The notes below the pieces were generated by a model, which saw nothing but the letters and a program-made list of their open reading frames with translations, was not told the origin of the DNA and ran no database searches. The translations under genes were made by a program, and so were the position numbers. From NCBI GenBank assembly GCA_021613375.1, contig CM038715.1, positions 2,858,378-2,922,377 on the forward strand: a stretch of 64,000 bases of DNA. Direction: 5' to 3'. Shown one piece after another: positions 46,695 through 58,290 of the stretch. Positions within the stretch are counted from its first letter, which is position 1, and the number at the start of each line of letters is the position of its first letter. Origin of the DNA: Megaleporinus macrocephalus. Lineage: Eukaryota; Chordata; Actinopteri; Characiformes; Anostomidae.

Positions 46695-48765
46695 CTGTCT
46701 GGAATGGCAGCTGCACTGCCTGCGACCACAAGGCCCTAAAGGGAGTGATGAGGACAGTAGAACGCATCGTAGGCAACAAACTAGCAGCCTTACAGGACAT
46801 CTACCAGTCCCGCTGCCTGAGGAACAAACTACCAGCCTTACAGGACATCTACCAGTCCCACTGCCTGAGGAACAAACTTCCAGCCTTACAGGACATCTAC
46901 CAGTCCCGCTGCCTAAGGAACAAACTACCAGCCTTACAGGACATCTACCAGTCCCACTGCCTGAAAAACAAACTACAAGCCTTACAGAACATCTACCAGT
47001 CCCGCCGCCTGAAAAACAAACTACCAGCCTTACAGGACATCTACCAGTCCCGCCGCCTGAAAAACAAACTACCAGCCTTACAGGACATCTACCAGTCCCG
47101 CTGCCTGAGGAACAAACTACCAGCCTTACAGGATATCTACCAGTCCCACTGCCTGAGGAACAAACTACCAGCCTTACAGGACATCTACCAGACCCACTGC
47201 CTGAGGAACAAACTTCCAGCCTTACAGGACATCTACCAGTCCCGCTGCCTGAGGAACAAACTTCCAGCCTTACAGGACATCTACCAGTCCCACTGCCTGA
47301 GGAACAAACTTCCAGCCTTACAGGACATCTACCAGTCCCGCTGCCTGAGGAACAAACTTCCAGCCTTACAGGACATCTACCAGTCCCACTGCCTGAGGAA
47401 CAAACTACCAGCCTTACAGGACATCTACCAGTCCCGCTGCCTGAGGAACAAACTACCAGCCTTACAGGACATCTACCAGTCCCACTGCCTGAGGAACAAA
47501 CTTCCAGCCTTACAGGACATCTACCAGTCCCGCTGCCTAAGGAACAAACTACCAGCCTTACAGGACATCTACCAGTCCCACTGCCTGAAAAACAAACTAC
47601 AAGCCTTACAGAACATCTACCAGTCCCGCCGCCTGAAAAACAAACTACCAGCCTTACAGGACATCTACCAGTCCTGCCGCCTGAAAAACAAACTACCAGC
47701 CTTACAGGACATCTACCAGTCCCGCTGCCTGAGGAACAAACTACCAGCCTTACAGGATATCTACCAGTCCCACTGCCTGAGGAACAAACTACCAGCCTTA
47801 CAGGACATCTACCAGACCCACTGCCTGAGGAACAAACTTCCAGCCTTACAGGACATCTACCAGTCCCGCTGCCTGAGGAACAAACTTCCAGCCTTACAGG
47901 ACATCTACCAGTCCCACTGCCTGAGGAACAAACTTCCAGCCTTACAGGACATCTACCAGTCCCGCTGCCTGAGGAACAAACTTCCAGCCTTACAGGACAT
48001 CTACCAGTCCCGCTGCCTGAGGAACAAACTACCAGCCTTACAGGACATCTACCAGTCCCGCTGCCTGAGGAACAAACTACCAGCCTTACAGAACATCTAC
48101 CAGTCCCGCTGCCTGAGGAACAAACTACCAGCCTTACAGGACATCTACCAGTCCCGCTGCCTGAGGAACAAACTACCAGCCTTACAGGACATCTACCAGT
48201 CCCACTGCCTGAGGAAAATCCAGAAGATCAGGTTAGACAGCGGTCACCCAGCACACGGCCTGTCCACTATACTACCATCAGGCAGGAGATTCCACATCCA
48301 GACCAGAAAAACCGGCTACTGAACAGCTTCTACCCGCACGCCGTCAGACTCCTGAACAAACTGTGAGGCTGAAAGACCCCCAAAACCGTTCACTGCTATA
48401 TTATATTATATTATATTATATTATATTATATTATATTATTCTGATATTGCTGCTATGGACAATATCACTAAGTCACTTTAAATATATTCATCTTCTTAGA
48501 TAACCTGCCTATGCAAAGTTTCTACATATGTCCTCCTGTATATCTTATGTATATATCTTGTGTATGTTTTGTATATTCCCTTATATATTTCAGTTATTAC
48601 TAAATGTATATATTCAAGCCTATTATTTACTTCAATATTGTCTATTTATTGTTATGTTTGCACTGTTTTTACTATTATTATATAATGCTGTAGAGTTATT
48701 ATCACCCCAAACATTTCAATGCGTTTATGTGCTGACATGACAAATAAACTTAAAACTTGAAACCT
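46695..48765 (+). mobile_element. LINE C-terminal region and 3' end with internal 48-bp expansion
   Basis: The entry reads TACDHKALKGVMRTVERIVG then NKLAALQDIYQSRCLR, the C-terminal region of fish CR1/L2/Rex-like LINE ORF2 proteins (pattern ALxxVxxxAxxIxGxxLPALQDIYxxRCLxK). After the array it continues KIQKIRLDSGHPAHGL then STILPSGRRF, the usual HP and LPSGRR blocks. A frameshift follows, then LLNSFYPHAVRLLNKL and a stop. The 3' UTR has a TATAT microsatellite (48396-48438) and ends near CAAATAAACTTAAAACTTGA. Upstream reverse transcriptase and endonuclease regions are missing. Confidence 0.8.
46785..48215 (+). repeat. 48-bp coding minisatellite, about 30 units of NKLPALQDIYQSRCLR
   Basis: Each unit encodes 16 residues and the frame stays open for 525 codons (46745-48322). 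The single-copy counterpart in related LINEs is one NxLPALQDIYxxRCLR segment, so this is a tandem amplification of part of the LINE coding sequence. Two marker variants, LQALQN and QTHCLR, each recur 624 bp apart (13 units), so a 13-unit block has been duplicated. Units alternate QSRCLR and QSHCLR in the middle of the array. Expression as a protein is not supported. Confidence 0.95.
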
Positions 48766-49796
48766 AATTAGCCTACATGTAGAAAAATAAACTATAAAAT
48801 TCTATCAATTCAGGCCCTAAAAGAAAAAGCATATATCCCTCAACCAGCCACACGAGTCTCACAACAACATCCACTCACGACATGTGAGCAGTGTGTATGT
48901 GCAGTGACCTTTGTAATGAGAAGGTTCCGTGACCCTCATTCTTCTACACGCTAACGACAGAAAGCAGAGCGAGGAGGAAGGCCTGAGATCGGGTACCCCA
49001 ACGGGCCCACTGGCCAACGGTGACCACATCAAGGGCCGGTGGGAAGGCTACCACAACAGCATGGAGCGGAGCCAGTTCCTTTAACTGCAGCACGTCTAGC
49101 TCCTACAAAGAGCTATTTAGACTGAGGATGCTGCCAGCGCACAGGAAAACCATAAACTACAGCCGTTTATGACTGGAATATGAGAAACGAGTGCAAAATT
49201 GCCTGTTTGGCTTTTACTCATCCTGTTCTTCACTGTAGCTACATACAACACATTTCTCTTATTTCACTGATATACACATTTCCCTTTAGCGCACAGCTTA
49301 GCGTCTCGAGCGAGCCTTTTAGACTCCACAACAGCTGTTTACAGTCACAGGCGAAAACATTTATCTTCTCTTGATGAAAATGTTTGGACTTTGACTGGAG
49401 CCACAAGAGAAGCGAGAGACAAGCACAAAACAAACGCACAGCCTTTAGGGTCCACAAAAGAGCCAGACAGCTGACCTACTGCAGCAACGTAGACCCTGAG
49501 GAGGAACCACACGTAGACAGAGAGAGAGAGAAAGAGAAGGGCTGTGATGAGAATACAGGACATGTGATAAAGTTGCTGGGAAATTTATGGTGATACAGGT
49601 TTGCTCTACTCTGTTACGTACAGTAAACAGCATGGTTTGAAAATAGCCATCCCATTTAAAGTTATTCGTTATTGATCAGCAATCAATCAAAGTCACCAAA
49701 CCCTTCTTCTGGTAATCTAAATTTCTGAAGGTTTTCAAACCAACCCAAACTTACTTCACCGGCTAATGAAGAAATCCTAAACACTGAACAATGATA
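48766..49796. other. intron stretch without recognised feature
   Basis: Unique sequence; short open frames on both strands at 49180-49633 lack support. Confidence 0.45.
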
Positions 49797-52700
49797 TCAA
49801 AAGTATTCACATTCATTACTCAGGTAGAAGTATAGATACTAGGATTTAAAAATACTTCTGTAGTAGTTGAAGTATCAACTCAAGCTTTTTTACTCCAGTA
49901 AAAAGTGTAAAAGTACTGCTTTCATAACTACTTAAAGTATAAAAGTAAATGTACTGTAAGGGAAAAAGCTTAGTCCGCACCACAGGGGTCTATAGTGCAC
50001 TAGCCCACCTCCCCAAAATCCCCCTTCTTCTAAAAGCCATAATGACTATAATGTTATATTAAAATGTTAATGTTGATAAATTTGGGATGCGCTTCCTGTT
50101 TCAGCTCATATACACCCATTAAACATGAATGTAGTTTAGTACAATGTAAATATATTAAAGAAGCATATATGCAGTGGTGTCAATTAACAAAGTACAAGTA
50201 CTTAAATACTACAAATTTTGGTTATTTATACTTTACTGGAGTAATTATTTTTCAGCTGACCTTTTACTTCTACTCCTTACATTTACACTCCATTATCTGT
50301 ACTTTCTACTCCTTACATTTACACTCCATTATCAGTACTTTCTACTCCTTACATTTACACTCCACTATCAGTACTTTCTACTCCTTACATTTACACTCCA
50401 TTATCAGTACTTTCTACTCCTTACATTTACACTCCATTATCAGTACTTTCTACTCCTTACATTTACACTCCATTATCTGTACTTTCTACTCCTTACATTT
50501 ACACTCCATTATCAGTACTTTCTACTCCTTACATTTACACTCCATTATCAGTACTTTCTACTCCTTACATTTACACTCCATTATCTGTACTTTCTACTCC
50601 TTACATTTACACTCCATTATCAGTACTTTCTACTCCTTACATTTACACTCCATTATCAGTACTTTCTACTCCTTACATTTACACTTCATTATCAGTACTT
50701 TCTACGCCTTACATTTACACTCCATTATCTGTACTTTCTACTCCTTACATTTACACTTCATTATCAGTACTTTCTACTCATTACATTTACACTCCATTAT
50801 CAGTACTTTCTACTACTTACATTTACACTCCATTATCAGTACTTTCTACTACTTACATCTACACTCCATTATCAGTACTTTCTACTCCTTACATTTACAC
50901 TCCATTATCTGTACTTTCTACTCCTTACATTTACACTTCATTATCAGTACTTTCTACTCCTTACATTTACACTCCATTATCAGTACTTTATACTCCTTAC
51001 ATTTACACTCCATTATCAGTACTTTCTACTCCTTACATTTACACTCCATTATCTGTACTTTCTACTCCTTACATTTACACTTCATTATCAGTACTTTCTA
51101 CTCCTTACATTTACACTCCATTATCAGTACTTTATACTCCTTACATTTACACTCCATTATCAGTACTTTCTACTCCTTACATTTACACTCCATTATCTGT
51201 ACTTTCTACTCCTTACATTTACACTCCATTATCAGTACTTTCTACTCCTTACATTTACACTCCATTAACTGTACTTTCTACTCCTTACATTTACACTCCA
51301 TTATCAGTACTTTCTACTCCTTACATTTATACTCCATTATCTGTACTTTCTACTCCTTACATTTACACTCCATTATCAGTACTTTCTACTCCTTACATTT
51401 ACACTCCATTATCAGTACTTTCTACTCCTTACATTTATACTCCATTATCTGTACTTTCTACTCCTTACATTTACACTCCAATATTAGTACTTTCTACTCC
51501 TTACATTTACACTCCATTATTAGTACTTTCTACTCCTTACATTTACACTCCATTATCAGTACTTTATACTCCTTACATTTACACTCCATTATCAGTACTT
51601 TCTACTCCTTACATTTACACTCCATTATCTGTACTTTCTACTCCTTACATTTACACTCCATTATCAGTACTTTCTACTCCTTACATTTACACTCCATTAA
51701 CTGTACTTTCTACTCCTTACATTTACACTCCATTATCAGTACTTTCTACTCCTTACATTTATACTCCATTATCTGTACTTTCTACTCCTTACATTTACAC
51801 TCCATTATCAGTACTTTCTACTCCTTACATTTACACTCCATTATCAGTACTTTCTACTCCTTACATTTATACTCCATTATCTGTACTTTCTACTCCTTAC
51901 ATTTACACTCCAATATTAGTACTTTCTACTCCTTACATTTACACTCCATTATTAGTACTTTCTACTCCTTACATTTACACTCCATTATCAGTACTTTCTA
52001 CTCCTTACATTTACACTCCATTATTAGTACTTTCTACTCCTTACATTTACACTCCATTATCTGTACTTTCTACTCCTTACATTTACACTCCATTATCTGT
52101 ACTTTCTACTCCTTACATTTACACTCCATTATCAGTACTTTCTACTCCTTACATTTACACTCCATTATCAGTACTTTCTACTCCTTACATTTACACTCCA
52201 TTATCAGTACTTTCTACTCCTTACATTTACACTCCATTATCAGTACTTTCTCCTCCTTACATTTACACTCCATTATCAGTACTTTCTACTCCTTACATTT
52301 ACACTCCATTATCAGTACTTTCTACTTCTTATATTTTAAACATAGTCTTGTTACTCCTATTTCATTTCAGCTTGTTTTCATTCATCTACATTTACATTCC
52401 AGTAAAGATTATTGATAACGTCTTTGAAGTTTGACTTCATTTCAATACTTATAGACAACTAGTCATCATATCTTCTGCTCCATGAAACACATGTTAATGT
52501 TCAGTAGTAACAGATATGCTTCTTTAATATATTTACATTGTACTAAACTACATTCATGTTTAATGGGTGTATATGAGCTGAAACAGGAAGCCTAGCGCAT
52601 CCCAAATTTATCAACATTAACATTTTAATATAACATTATAGTCATTATGGCTTTTAGAAGAATGGGGTTTTTGGGGAGGTGGGCTAGTGCACTATAGACC

Positions 52701-52887
52701 CCTGTGGTAAGGAATAAGCTTTTGTCCTTACAGTACATTTACTTTTATTCTTTAAGTAGTTCTGAAAGCAGTACTTTTACACTTTTACTGGAGTAAAAAG
52801 CTTAAGTTGATACTTCAACTTCTACAGAAGTATTTTAAACCCTACTATCTATACTTCTACCTGAGTAATGAATGTGAATACTTTTGA
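49797..52887. mobile_element. 3.1-kb foldback element: about 370-bp inverted arms around a 36-bp array
   Basis: The left arm (49797-50168) begins TCAAAAGTATTCACATTCAT. The right arm (52515-52887) is its reverse complement, ending ATGAATGTGAATACTTTTGA. Both arms contain the block AGTGCACTAGCCCACCTCCC or its inverse and AAATTTGGGATGCGC or its inverse. Between them lies the 36-bp array plus short unique spacers (50169-50262, 52335-52514). Long inverted arms with an internal tandem array and no gene are the hallmarks of foldback elements. No clear target duplication was seen. Confidence 0.85.
50263..52334. repeat. 36-bp minisatellite, about 57 units, with 4- and 12-unit higher-order repeats
   Basis: Same unit as at 30841-32194. 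Marker variants ATTAACTGTAC (51264 and 51696) and CAATATTAGTAC (51479 and 51911) are each 432 bp (12 units) apart; CTTTATACTCC (50986 and 51130) is 144 bp (4 units) apart. It is open in two plus-strand frames (783 and 364 codons: YSLHLHSIISTF and LLLTFTLHYQYF), because 36 is a multiple of three. Not a gene. Confidence 0.97.
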
Positions 52888-52899
52888 CACCTTTGACTA

Positions 52900-53891
52900 T
52901 GGGGTGTCTTACCACAGCTATGCAGATGACACTCAGATGTATTTGGCCCTCAGCCCGAATAACTATGGCCCCCTTGACTTACTGTGCAAGTGCCTTGAGC
53001 ACATCACTGATTGGATGGGTTAAAACTTTCTGCAGTTGAACAAAGACTAAACAGAGATTGTTTTATTTGGGAGACACGAGAAGAACAAACTAGCTGCACA
53101 TCTCAATTCCAGATCCCTGAAATCTACAGAACTAGCTCATAATCTAGGTGTACTAACAGACTCTGATCTCAGTTTTAGAAGTTATGTTACCAAATCAGCA
53201 TTTCATCATCTTAACATCGACAGGGTTAGAGATCTTCTGTCTAAACCAGACCTGGAGAAACTCATCCATGCCTTTGTTCCAGCAGGATGGATCACTGTAA
53301 CACTCTCCTAACAGCTGATTCAGAATGTTCAGAGTTTCTCACTAGGAGCAGAAGAAGAGAACACATCACCCCCATTCTTAATCCTTACACTGGATACCAG
53401 TCTGTTACAGAATAGACTGTAAGCTCCTGTTACTGGTCTATAAGAGTCTGAATGGTGTAGGACCAGCTTATCTGTGTGATCTAGTACAGCGATATGAGCC
53501 GAGCAGATCTCTTAGATGGTTAGGAAGTAGTCAGTTAGTCCTTCCTAAAGTAAAGACTAAACATGGGGAAGCAGGGTTTAGTTACTGAGCTGCTGTTTAA
53601 TAGAATCAGTTTAGTGAGAGTGTTAGAAGAGCCCAACACTGAACACCTTTAAACCCAGACTGAACACATTCCTGTTTGAGCAGCTCAGTTTAAACTCTTA
53701 CTGAACTGTTAGTTCTACAACTCTTAATTTTAAACCTCCTTCTTCACTTTCATGTTTAATCCTTTTTCTTTTAAAGATTTGTATATTTCTTATTTATTTT
53801 AACTGATTTATTTTAATGCTTTGTTTCTTATTTCTTTATTTATGTAAAGCACTCTGAGTATGAAAGGTGCTATACAAATAAACTTGCCTTG
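52900..53891 (+). mobile_element. L2-type LINE, 5'-truncated and inactive
   Basis: The plus strand opens with YHSYADDTQMYLALSP, the reverse transcriptase YADD catalytic box, then CLEHITDWMG, a stop, NFLQLNKD, another stop and EIVLFG. Later pieces include LLVYKSLNGVGPAYLCDLVQ and VKTKHGEAGF, the familiar C-terminal region, with frameshifts. The 3' end is AAAGGTGCTATACAAATAAA then CTTGCCTTG, as in fish L2 elements. In-frame stops and the missing 5' part make it dead. Confidence 0.85.
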
Positions 53892-54170
53892 AAACGAGGT
53901 GGTCAAACTTTCCTAAAGTGGAAACCATCCTTCCTACTGACATCTTCAGCTTGTTTTGTGAGAAGTGAAGAATTTTCTTATACGACATAAAGACTTTGGC
54001 CAAATTCCCCCTAAACAAAATCGTGTTGTGTCTGGTGTGACTAAGTTTGGTGACTATTCTATAATCTAAACAGAGGTCAAAAATATTTTATAGTATTGTG
54101 TTATTTTTCTTCTGAGCTGCATTCAGTGTGTAACAGCCTTAAAGGGAACCCCGGCTCGTAACAACTGTAA
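53892..54170. other. intron between two elements
   Basis: Short AT-rich spacer, nothing recognised. The run AAAGGGAACCCCGGCTCG at 54141 may belong to the following element. Confidence 0.45.
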
Positions 54171-55277
54171 GCCTTAATATGGTGTAAATGACTCTAAATT
54201 ATTAGGAGAGGTTGTAAAAAAATCACTAAAAGTATCAGATTTATTAGATGTTCTGTAAAATCCGCTGCACGTTGGTCTCCATTGTTGTATCTACTGACGT
54301 GATCAGCGGGTAGTGACGTCAAATGGTTGCAGTAACCGGCCGTCACGCTTGAGCACAGCTAGCTACTAAACATGCTACTGTTCAGTCTTTACAGTTTGAG
54401 CTAGAACTCAACATTTCTGACATCAGCGGTGACATCACACACCACGTTAGTGTAAATGGTGAACAGAGAGGGTGGAGGAGAGAGTGACACAGTGCTGGAG
54501 TTGTTGTGAAGCTGTGTGTTGGTGTTGACGGAGAAGGAGAGTGTCTGTTAAAGGAGCTCCGCTTTCTAGCAGGAAACATTCACACTCAGTAAACAGCTAG
54601 ATACACTGAACGGGAGTGTCTCTGAGCTTCTCACTCCTTTATTAGTGAAGTAGTATGTTCACTACTAAGACTCTACTTTCACCTTCAGGATCCACAAACG
54701 AGGAGAAGCAGCTGACGCTAACGCTAAACGTTCTCAGGAGAGAGTCCAGCGCATGTTCACGTTCACGGTTCTTCTCGCGGTTCTCCATAATCTGGAGCTT
54801 CTGGACTTCCTGTGTGGGGAAACTGTGGCACTGCATTGAGTTTTAGTCTCCGCTTAAAACCAACAGCCTCCGTCAAGTCTCTCACCAGTGGTGGTCTACT
54901 GAACCACTCAAACTCATCCAGACTGAAGTGAGGAGAGCAGAGCGGGGGTCTTTGGGTAGCTGTGTTGGTCCACACGCTGCTTCACTAACTATTCTGCTTG
55001 TTTATGTTTGTGAAGCTGTTTAGACTAATATCAGTCTTCACACTGCCTTTCACTGAAACTACATCAACAACACAATCTACATGGTTTTCTTTAAACTAGC
55101 TTAGTAACTAACACTCACTCCTTCACACCACAGTCCAGTTCAGCACTGACACCATCTGACCTCATCTACCCAGCAGGCTGCCTTCATATGTTAAATATTT
55201 AGAATAAAAGAGTTCATTTTCTGTGATGTTTTTACGACGTGTCTTAACAATTTAGAGTCATTACACCATATTAAGGC
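54171..55277. mobile_element. 1.1-kb inverted-repeat DNA element
   Basis: The left end GCCTTAATATGGTGTAAATG is repeated in inverse at 55246-55277 (CATTACACCATATTAAGGC, preceded by AATTTAGAGT), about 30 bp of near-perfect terminal inverted repeat. The interior is moderately GC-rich and has short open frames without transposase motifs. The superfamily is not determined. Confidence 0.65.
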
Positions 55278-55534
55278 ACCTAATTATGTAAAGCAGGACT
55301 TTTGCGCTGGTGCTCTTGTATCTGGGTAATGTAATTTGAGCCGTTCTGGTTTTGGAAAGTGTTTATGGTTGAAATCATATCACACTGATGATGAAAATCA
55401 GATTTATTGCGCTAGCCTAGGACAAAAGACAGCGAGACAGAGAGCACGAGAACACCTGAGATATCACAAGTACCATGTCACAGAAAGATAGTATGGTAGG
55501 ACAACACAGAGCGAAAAGAAGAACAGTGTCTCAC
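55278..55534. other. intron downstream of the 42-nt microexon
   Basis: Unique; begins the 19.3-kb intron that leads to the HOOK exon. Confidence 0.5.
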
Positions 55535-55576
55535 CGATGTTCAATCCACTTAAATTGGTGGCAAATTCAGTCTCTT
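55535..55576 (-). CDS. mpp7: candidate mpp7 42-nt microexon in the linker before HOOK
   Basis: On the minus strand, a pyrimidine-rich stretch ending CTTCGTCTGCAG is followed by 42 nt and then the donor GTGAGA. Read at phase 1 the exon gives (E)ETEFATNLSGLNI(A). It ends in a single G, which with the CT at the start of the HOOK exon makes an Ala codon, so the join reads [16 protein letters not shown] without a stop. Because it is symmetric (phase 1 to 1), including or skipping it leaves the frame intact, as expected for a cassette exon. A TGC immediately upstream of the acceptor is the kind of motif recognised by the neural microexon factor SRRM4 (family knowledge). I do not recall this insert in the canonical human MPP7 isoform, so it may be alternative or lineage specific. 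Splice sites and phase are seen directly; use in a transcript is inferred. Confidence 0.72.
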
Positions 55577-56686
55577 CTGCAGACGAAGAGAAGAGAGGGA
55601 AGAAAGGAAGGCAGAGATGCATAAGAAAGAGAAATCACAAGCACTGTGTTCAATGGAAAATTAAGGAGCACTAAATACTGAGGAAGAGAATATGACCTAC
55701 CACAGAACAGCCTGAGAACACATACAACTTAACAAATTTAGACTTGGAGCTACACAGGCACGAACAGAAAATCCACTTTGACACATCAGAGACATTACAC
55801 AATGCTTTTAATATTTGTTTTATAGATTATAATAAAGCTAGGGGGGTGAAGGACCAGGCATTTACAACCAACACCTTGCTATTATATGAGTCACAATACG
55901 ATGACGCAGAATCGCTAAATAATGGGACAGAACACTTTTACAAGACACTCGCTTTCACAGACCATGAAGTAGATTTAATCCCCAGTTGTGAGATATAGGG
56001 TCAGAAATACACTGGTATGGTGGTCTACTGCAGCTATAAACTACAACACAGCAAGCCTATACAACTACTGCTCCAGGAAACATGATAGAAAACACATATG
56101 AGCACTCTATGGCATTAAATTCTAATCATTTCCATAACTAATTAACTCTACGGCAGTTATGACTGAGTGAATGATGTCATGCTGTAATTCTGGGCTATTC
56201 TTGTGCCATAACTTAAGAGAACAGTTCCAAATTCAATATATGCACAAAAAAACGATAAACGATTGGAAATATGGTATTTAATGTAAATCTACTTCAATAT
56301 AGATTTAGCACTATAAATGCACTGAACGCATGCTTAACAGGGCAAGTGAACCATTGCCCTATTACTGTGTGCGCTCGTTAAGGTGGGATCCACCAACACG
56401 TTGTGCTATGATCCATGACGTGGTTGGGGTCAAATGAACGCTAATCGACCTTGCATTCATTGTGTGATAACTCCATTACTGCACATGGTGGCCTTCAGCC
56501 AATGAGCGTATGGTTATGATATCGAAGGGGTGAGCCACGTTTCTTCTACAAGTCTGTACCTTCTGAGTCCTCCAAAGAGACTGCACAGATCAACAGCGGG
56601 AAATGAACAGAGGAAAGAGTTAGGGGTTAATAAAGAGATGGACAACATGAGGGAGAGGATGAAGAAGAGGGAAGAGAGGGACCTAC
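55577..56686. other. short intron between the two microexons
   Basis: 1.1 kb of apparently unique sequence. 55744-55998 is open on the plus strand (84 codons, ends LIPSCEI) but shows no recognised domain. The lack of repeats, in contrast with the rest of the window, fits selection on the microexon region. Confidence 0.45.
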
Positions 56687-56707
56687 CCCGTTCAACCGCC
56701 TCATTGA
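56687..56707 (-). CDS. mpp7: candidate mpp7 21-nt microexon
   Basis: A strong pyrimidine tract ending TTTTATCTCCTCCAAG precedes 21 nt and a GTAGGT donor on the minus strand. Read at phase 1 it encodes (x)NEAVER plus the first G of a Glu codon, which is completed by the AA that opens the 42-nt microexon, giving NEAVEREETEFATNLSGLNI. The length is again a multiple of three with identical phases at both ends. It lies 1.1 kb upstream of the other microexon. Against it: 21 nt is short enough to arise by chance. For it: acceptor, donor and phase all agree with the neighbour. Confidence 0.58.
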
Positions 56708-56896
56708 CTTGGAGGAGATAAAAGAAAGAAAAACATGTGAAGGTTAAAAAAGAAATTCATAAATAAAAACATAAAAAAACATAAACCTTCAAACTTTAAA
56801 TGATGACTTCCTTCACTTCACGCCTCAAGTGTTTCCAAGAGCACCCCTTACTTATTTCATTTTCAATTAAAACAGTCACAGCAGCCACTGTGTGTA

Positions 56897-56979
<83 letters not shown>

Positions 56980-57894
56980 CACCACTATATGAACAGGTTT
57001 GCCTGTGCCTACAATAGCATTGCGTCCTTGTGCTGCTTGTTAATGTTGGACTGGAGCTGAAAATGGATTACAACACTGCCATCTAGTGGTCAGAGTTTTA
57101 AACACAACATGTAATGATTCACTGTGTTTTTGAGAACTGATACAGTATCACTAAACATAATATCCTGATATTTGATCTTTCCTTACACCCCTAATACATA
57201 TTTTCAAAACATCTAGATTTACTTAAGTTTAAGTTCAGTCTTAAAAGTATTTTTTAGATAATTTCTTCTCTGGCTTGCAAAATTCCACACCTGCAACTTC
57301 GGGAAAATCTGACATGGGGACAGCACTACAGCGAAACTACATGACCGAGGATCTGAGGAGAGTTACTTGTTTAAGGTAGAGAAAAAATAAATAAATAAAT
57401 AAAAAACTAAAATAATCCAGTATATTCCACTACTGCATTTCGCCCACAGCTGCGGAGGCAGAATTCTTCCCGCTGTGTCTCTTTAAATACAACAGAATAT
57501 CTGATCTGCCTTTGTTCTGTCTACCGCAAACATGAACGCAACATCAGTTCACACGTCTTTGCGCCACTTGGCTGCAATAACAATTCTGAAAACAGTGCTT
57601 TGATAAGGTCATGTTTAATAATCTGCAAAACACAGACAAAAGAATTTAACGTTACTTCGCCTGCAAACATTATTAGGCAAACATTAGAGCCCCGCCTTCC
57701 CTGGTGAAAGCAGACAGATGGAGAGGAAGGAGGGCACTTCCTGTACTGCAGTCTCTTGAAATGATTGACATTACACTGTTATTTGTCATCCCTGCTTGAT
57801 ATTTAGGAAGCCAGTAGAAGGATGTCCAGAAACCCCTGTGAATGTTTTCCAAAGGTAAGTACCCTTTCAGTCTGATGGTGATAGTTTTGGTGGT
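56708..57894. other. intron upstream of the 21-nt microexon
   Basis: Contains the TTCTTTCTTTTATCTCC pyrimidine tract (minus strand) of the microexon and a GT/TA microsatellite at 56890-56974. Otherwise unique. Confidence 0.5.
56890..56974. repeat. (TG)n(TA)n microsatellite
   Basis: TG run passing into TA with one TACA interruption. Confidence 0.96.
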
Positions 57895-58290
57895 TTTTGA
57901 GGCCGATTCCGATCACCGATCACCCTTCAGCGCGATCAGTCAATAGCCGATACCGATCGAGGGAGGAGCTATATGCCACGGCCGGGCTACATGTAGTTAT
58001 TAGCGCAAGCAAGTCATGAAACATGGTCTATTACATGGTTTATTACCATTTTTAATGAGCTCATATGAAACAGTATAATATTTTAATACAATTAGCAGAA
58101 AATAAACAAAATAAATCAAACAAATATCCCCAATACTGCAATCATTATATTTAAATCCTTAACTTAAAACGAAGAAAGCAAACTAAATTCGTGCAGTCAA
58201 AACTTCAGTCATTAAACGCAGACTCTGTTTATTTTAAATTAAAACTGTAATAATTAAATGTAGAATATTGAATTGCTGTCAGATCTGGTC
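57895..58290 (+). mobile_element. GATCGGC-rich MITE family, longer relative
   Basis: 57895-58015 (GAGGCCGATTCCGATCACCG ... GGGCTACATGTAGTTATTAG) matches 59882-59990. 58025-58140 (TGGTTTATTACCATTTTTAA ...) matches 60015-60130. 58255-58290 matches 8716-8775. It holds more interior sequence than the 0.45-kb MITE. Confidence 0.65.

Noticed and set aside
50064..52415. Open frames of 783 and 364 codons on the plus strand
   Set aside because: Created by the 36-bp tandem unit inside a foldback element; the composition simply mirrors the repeat.
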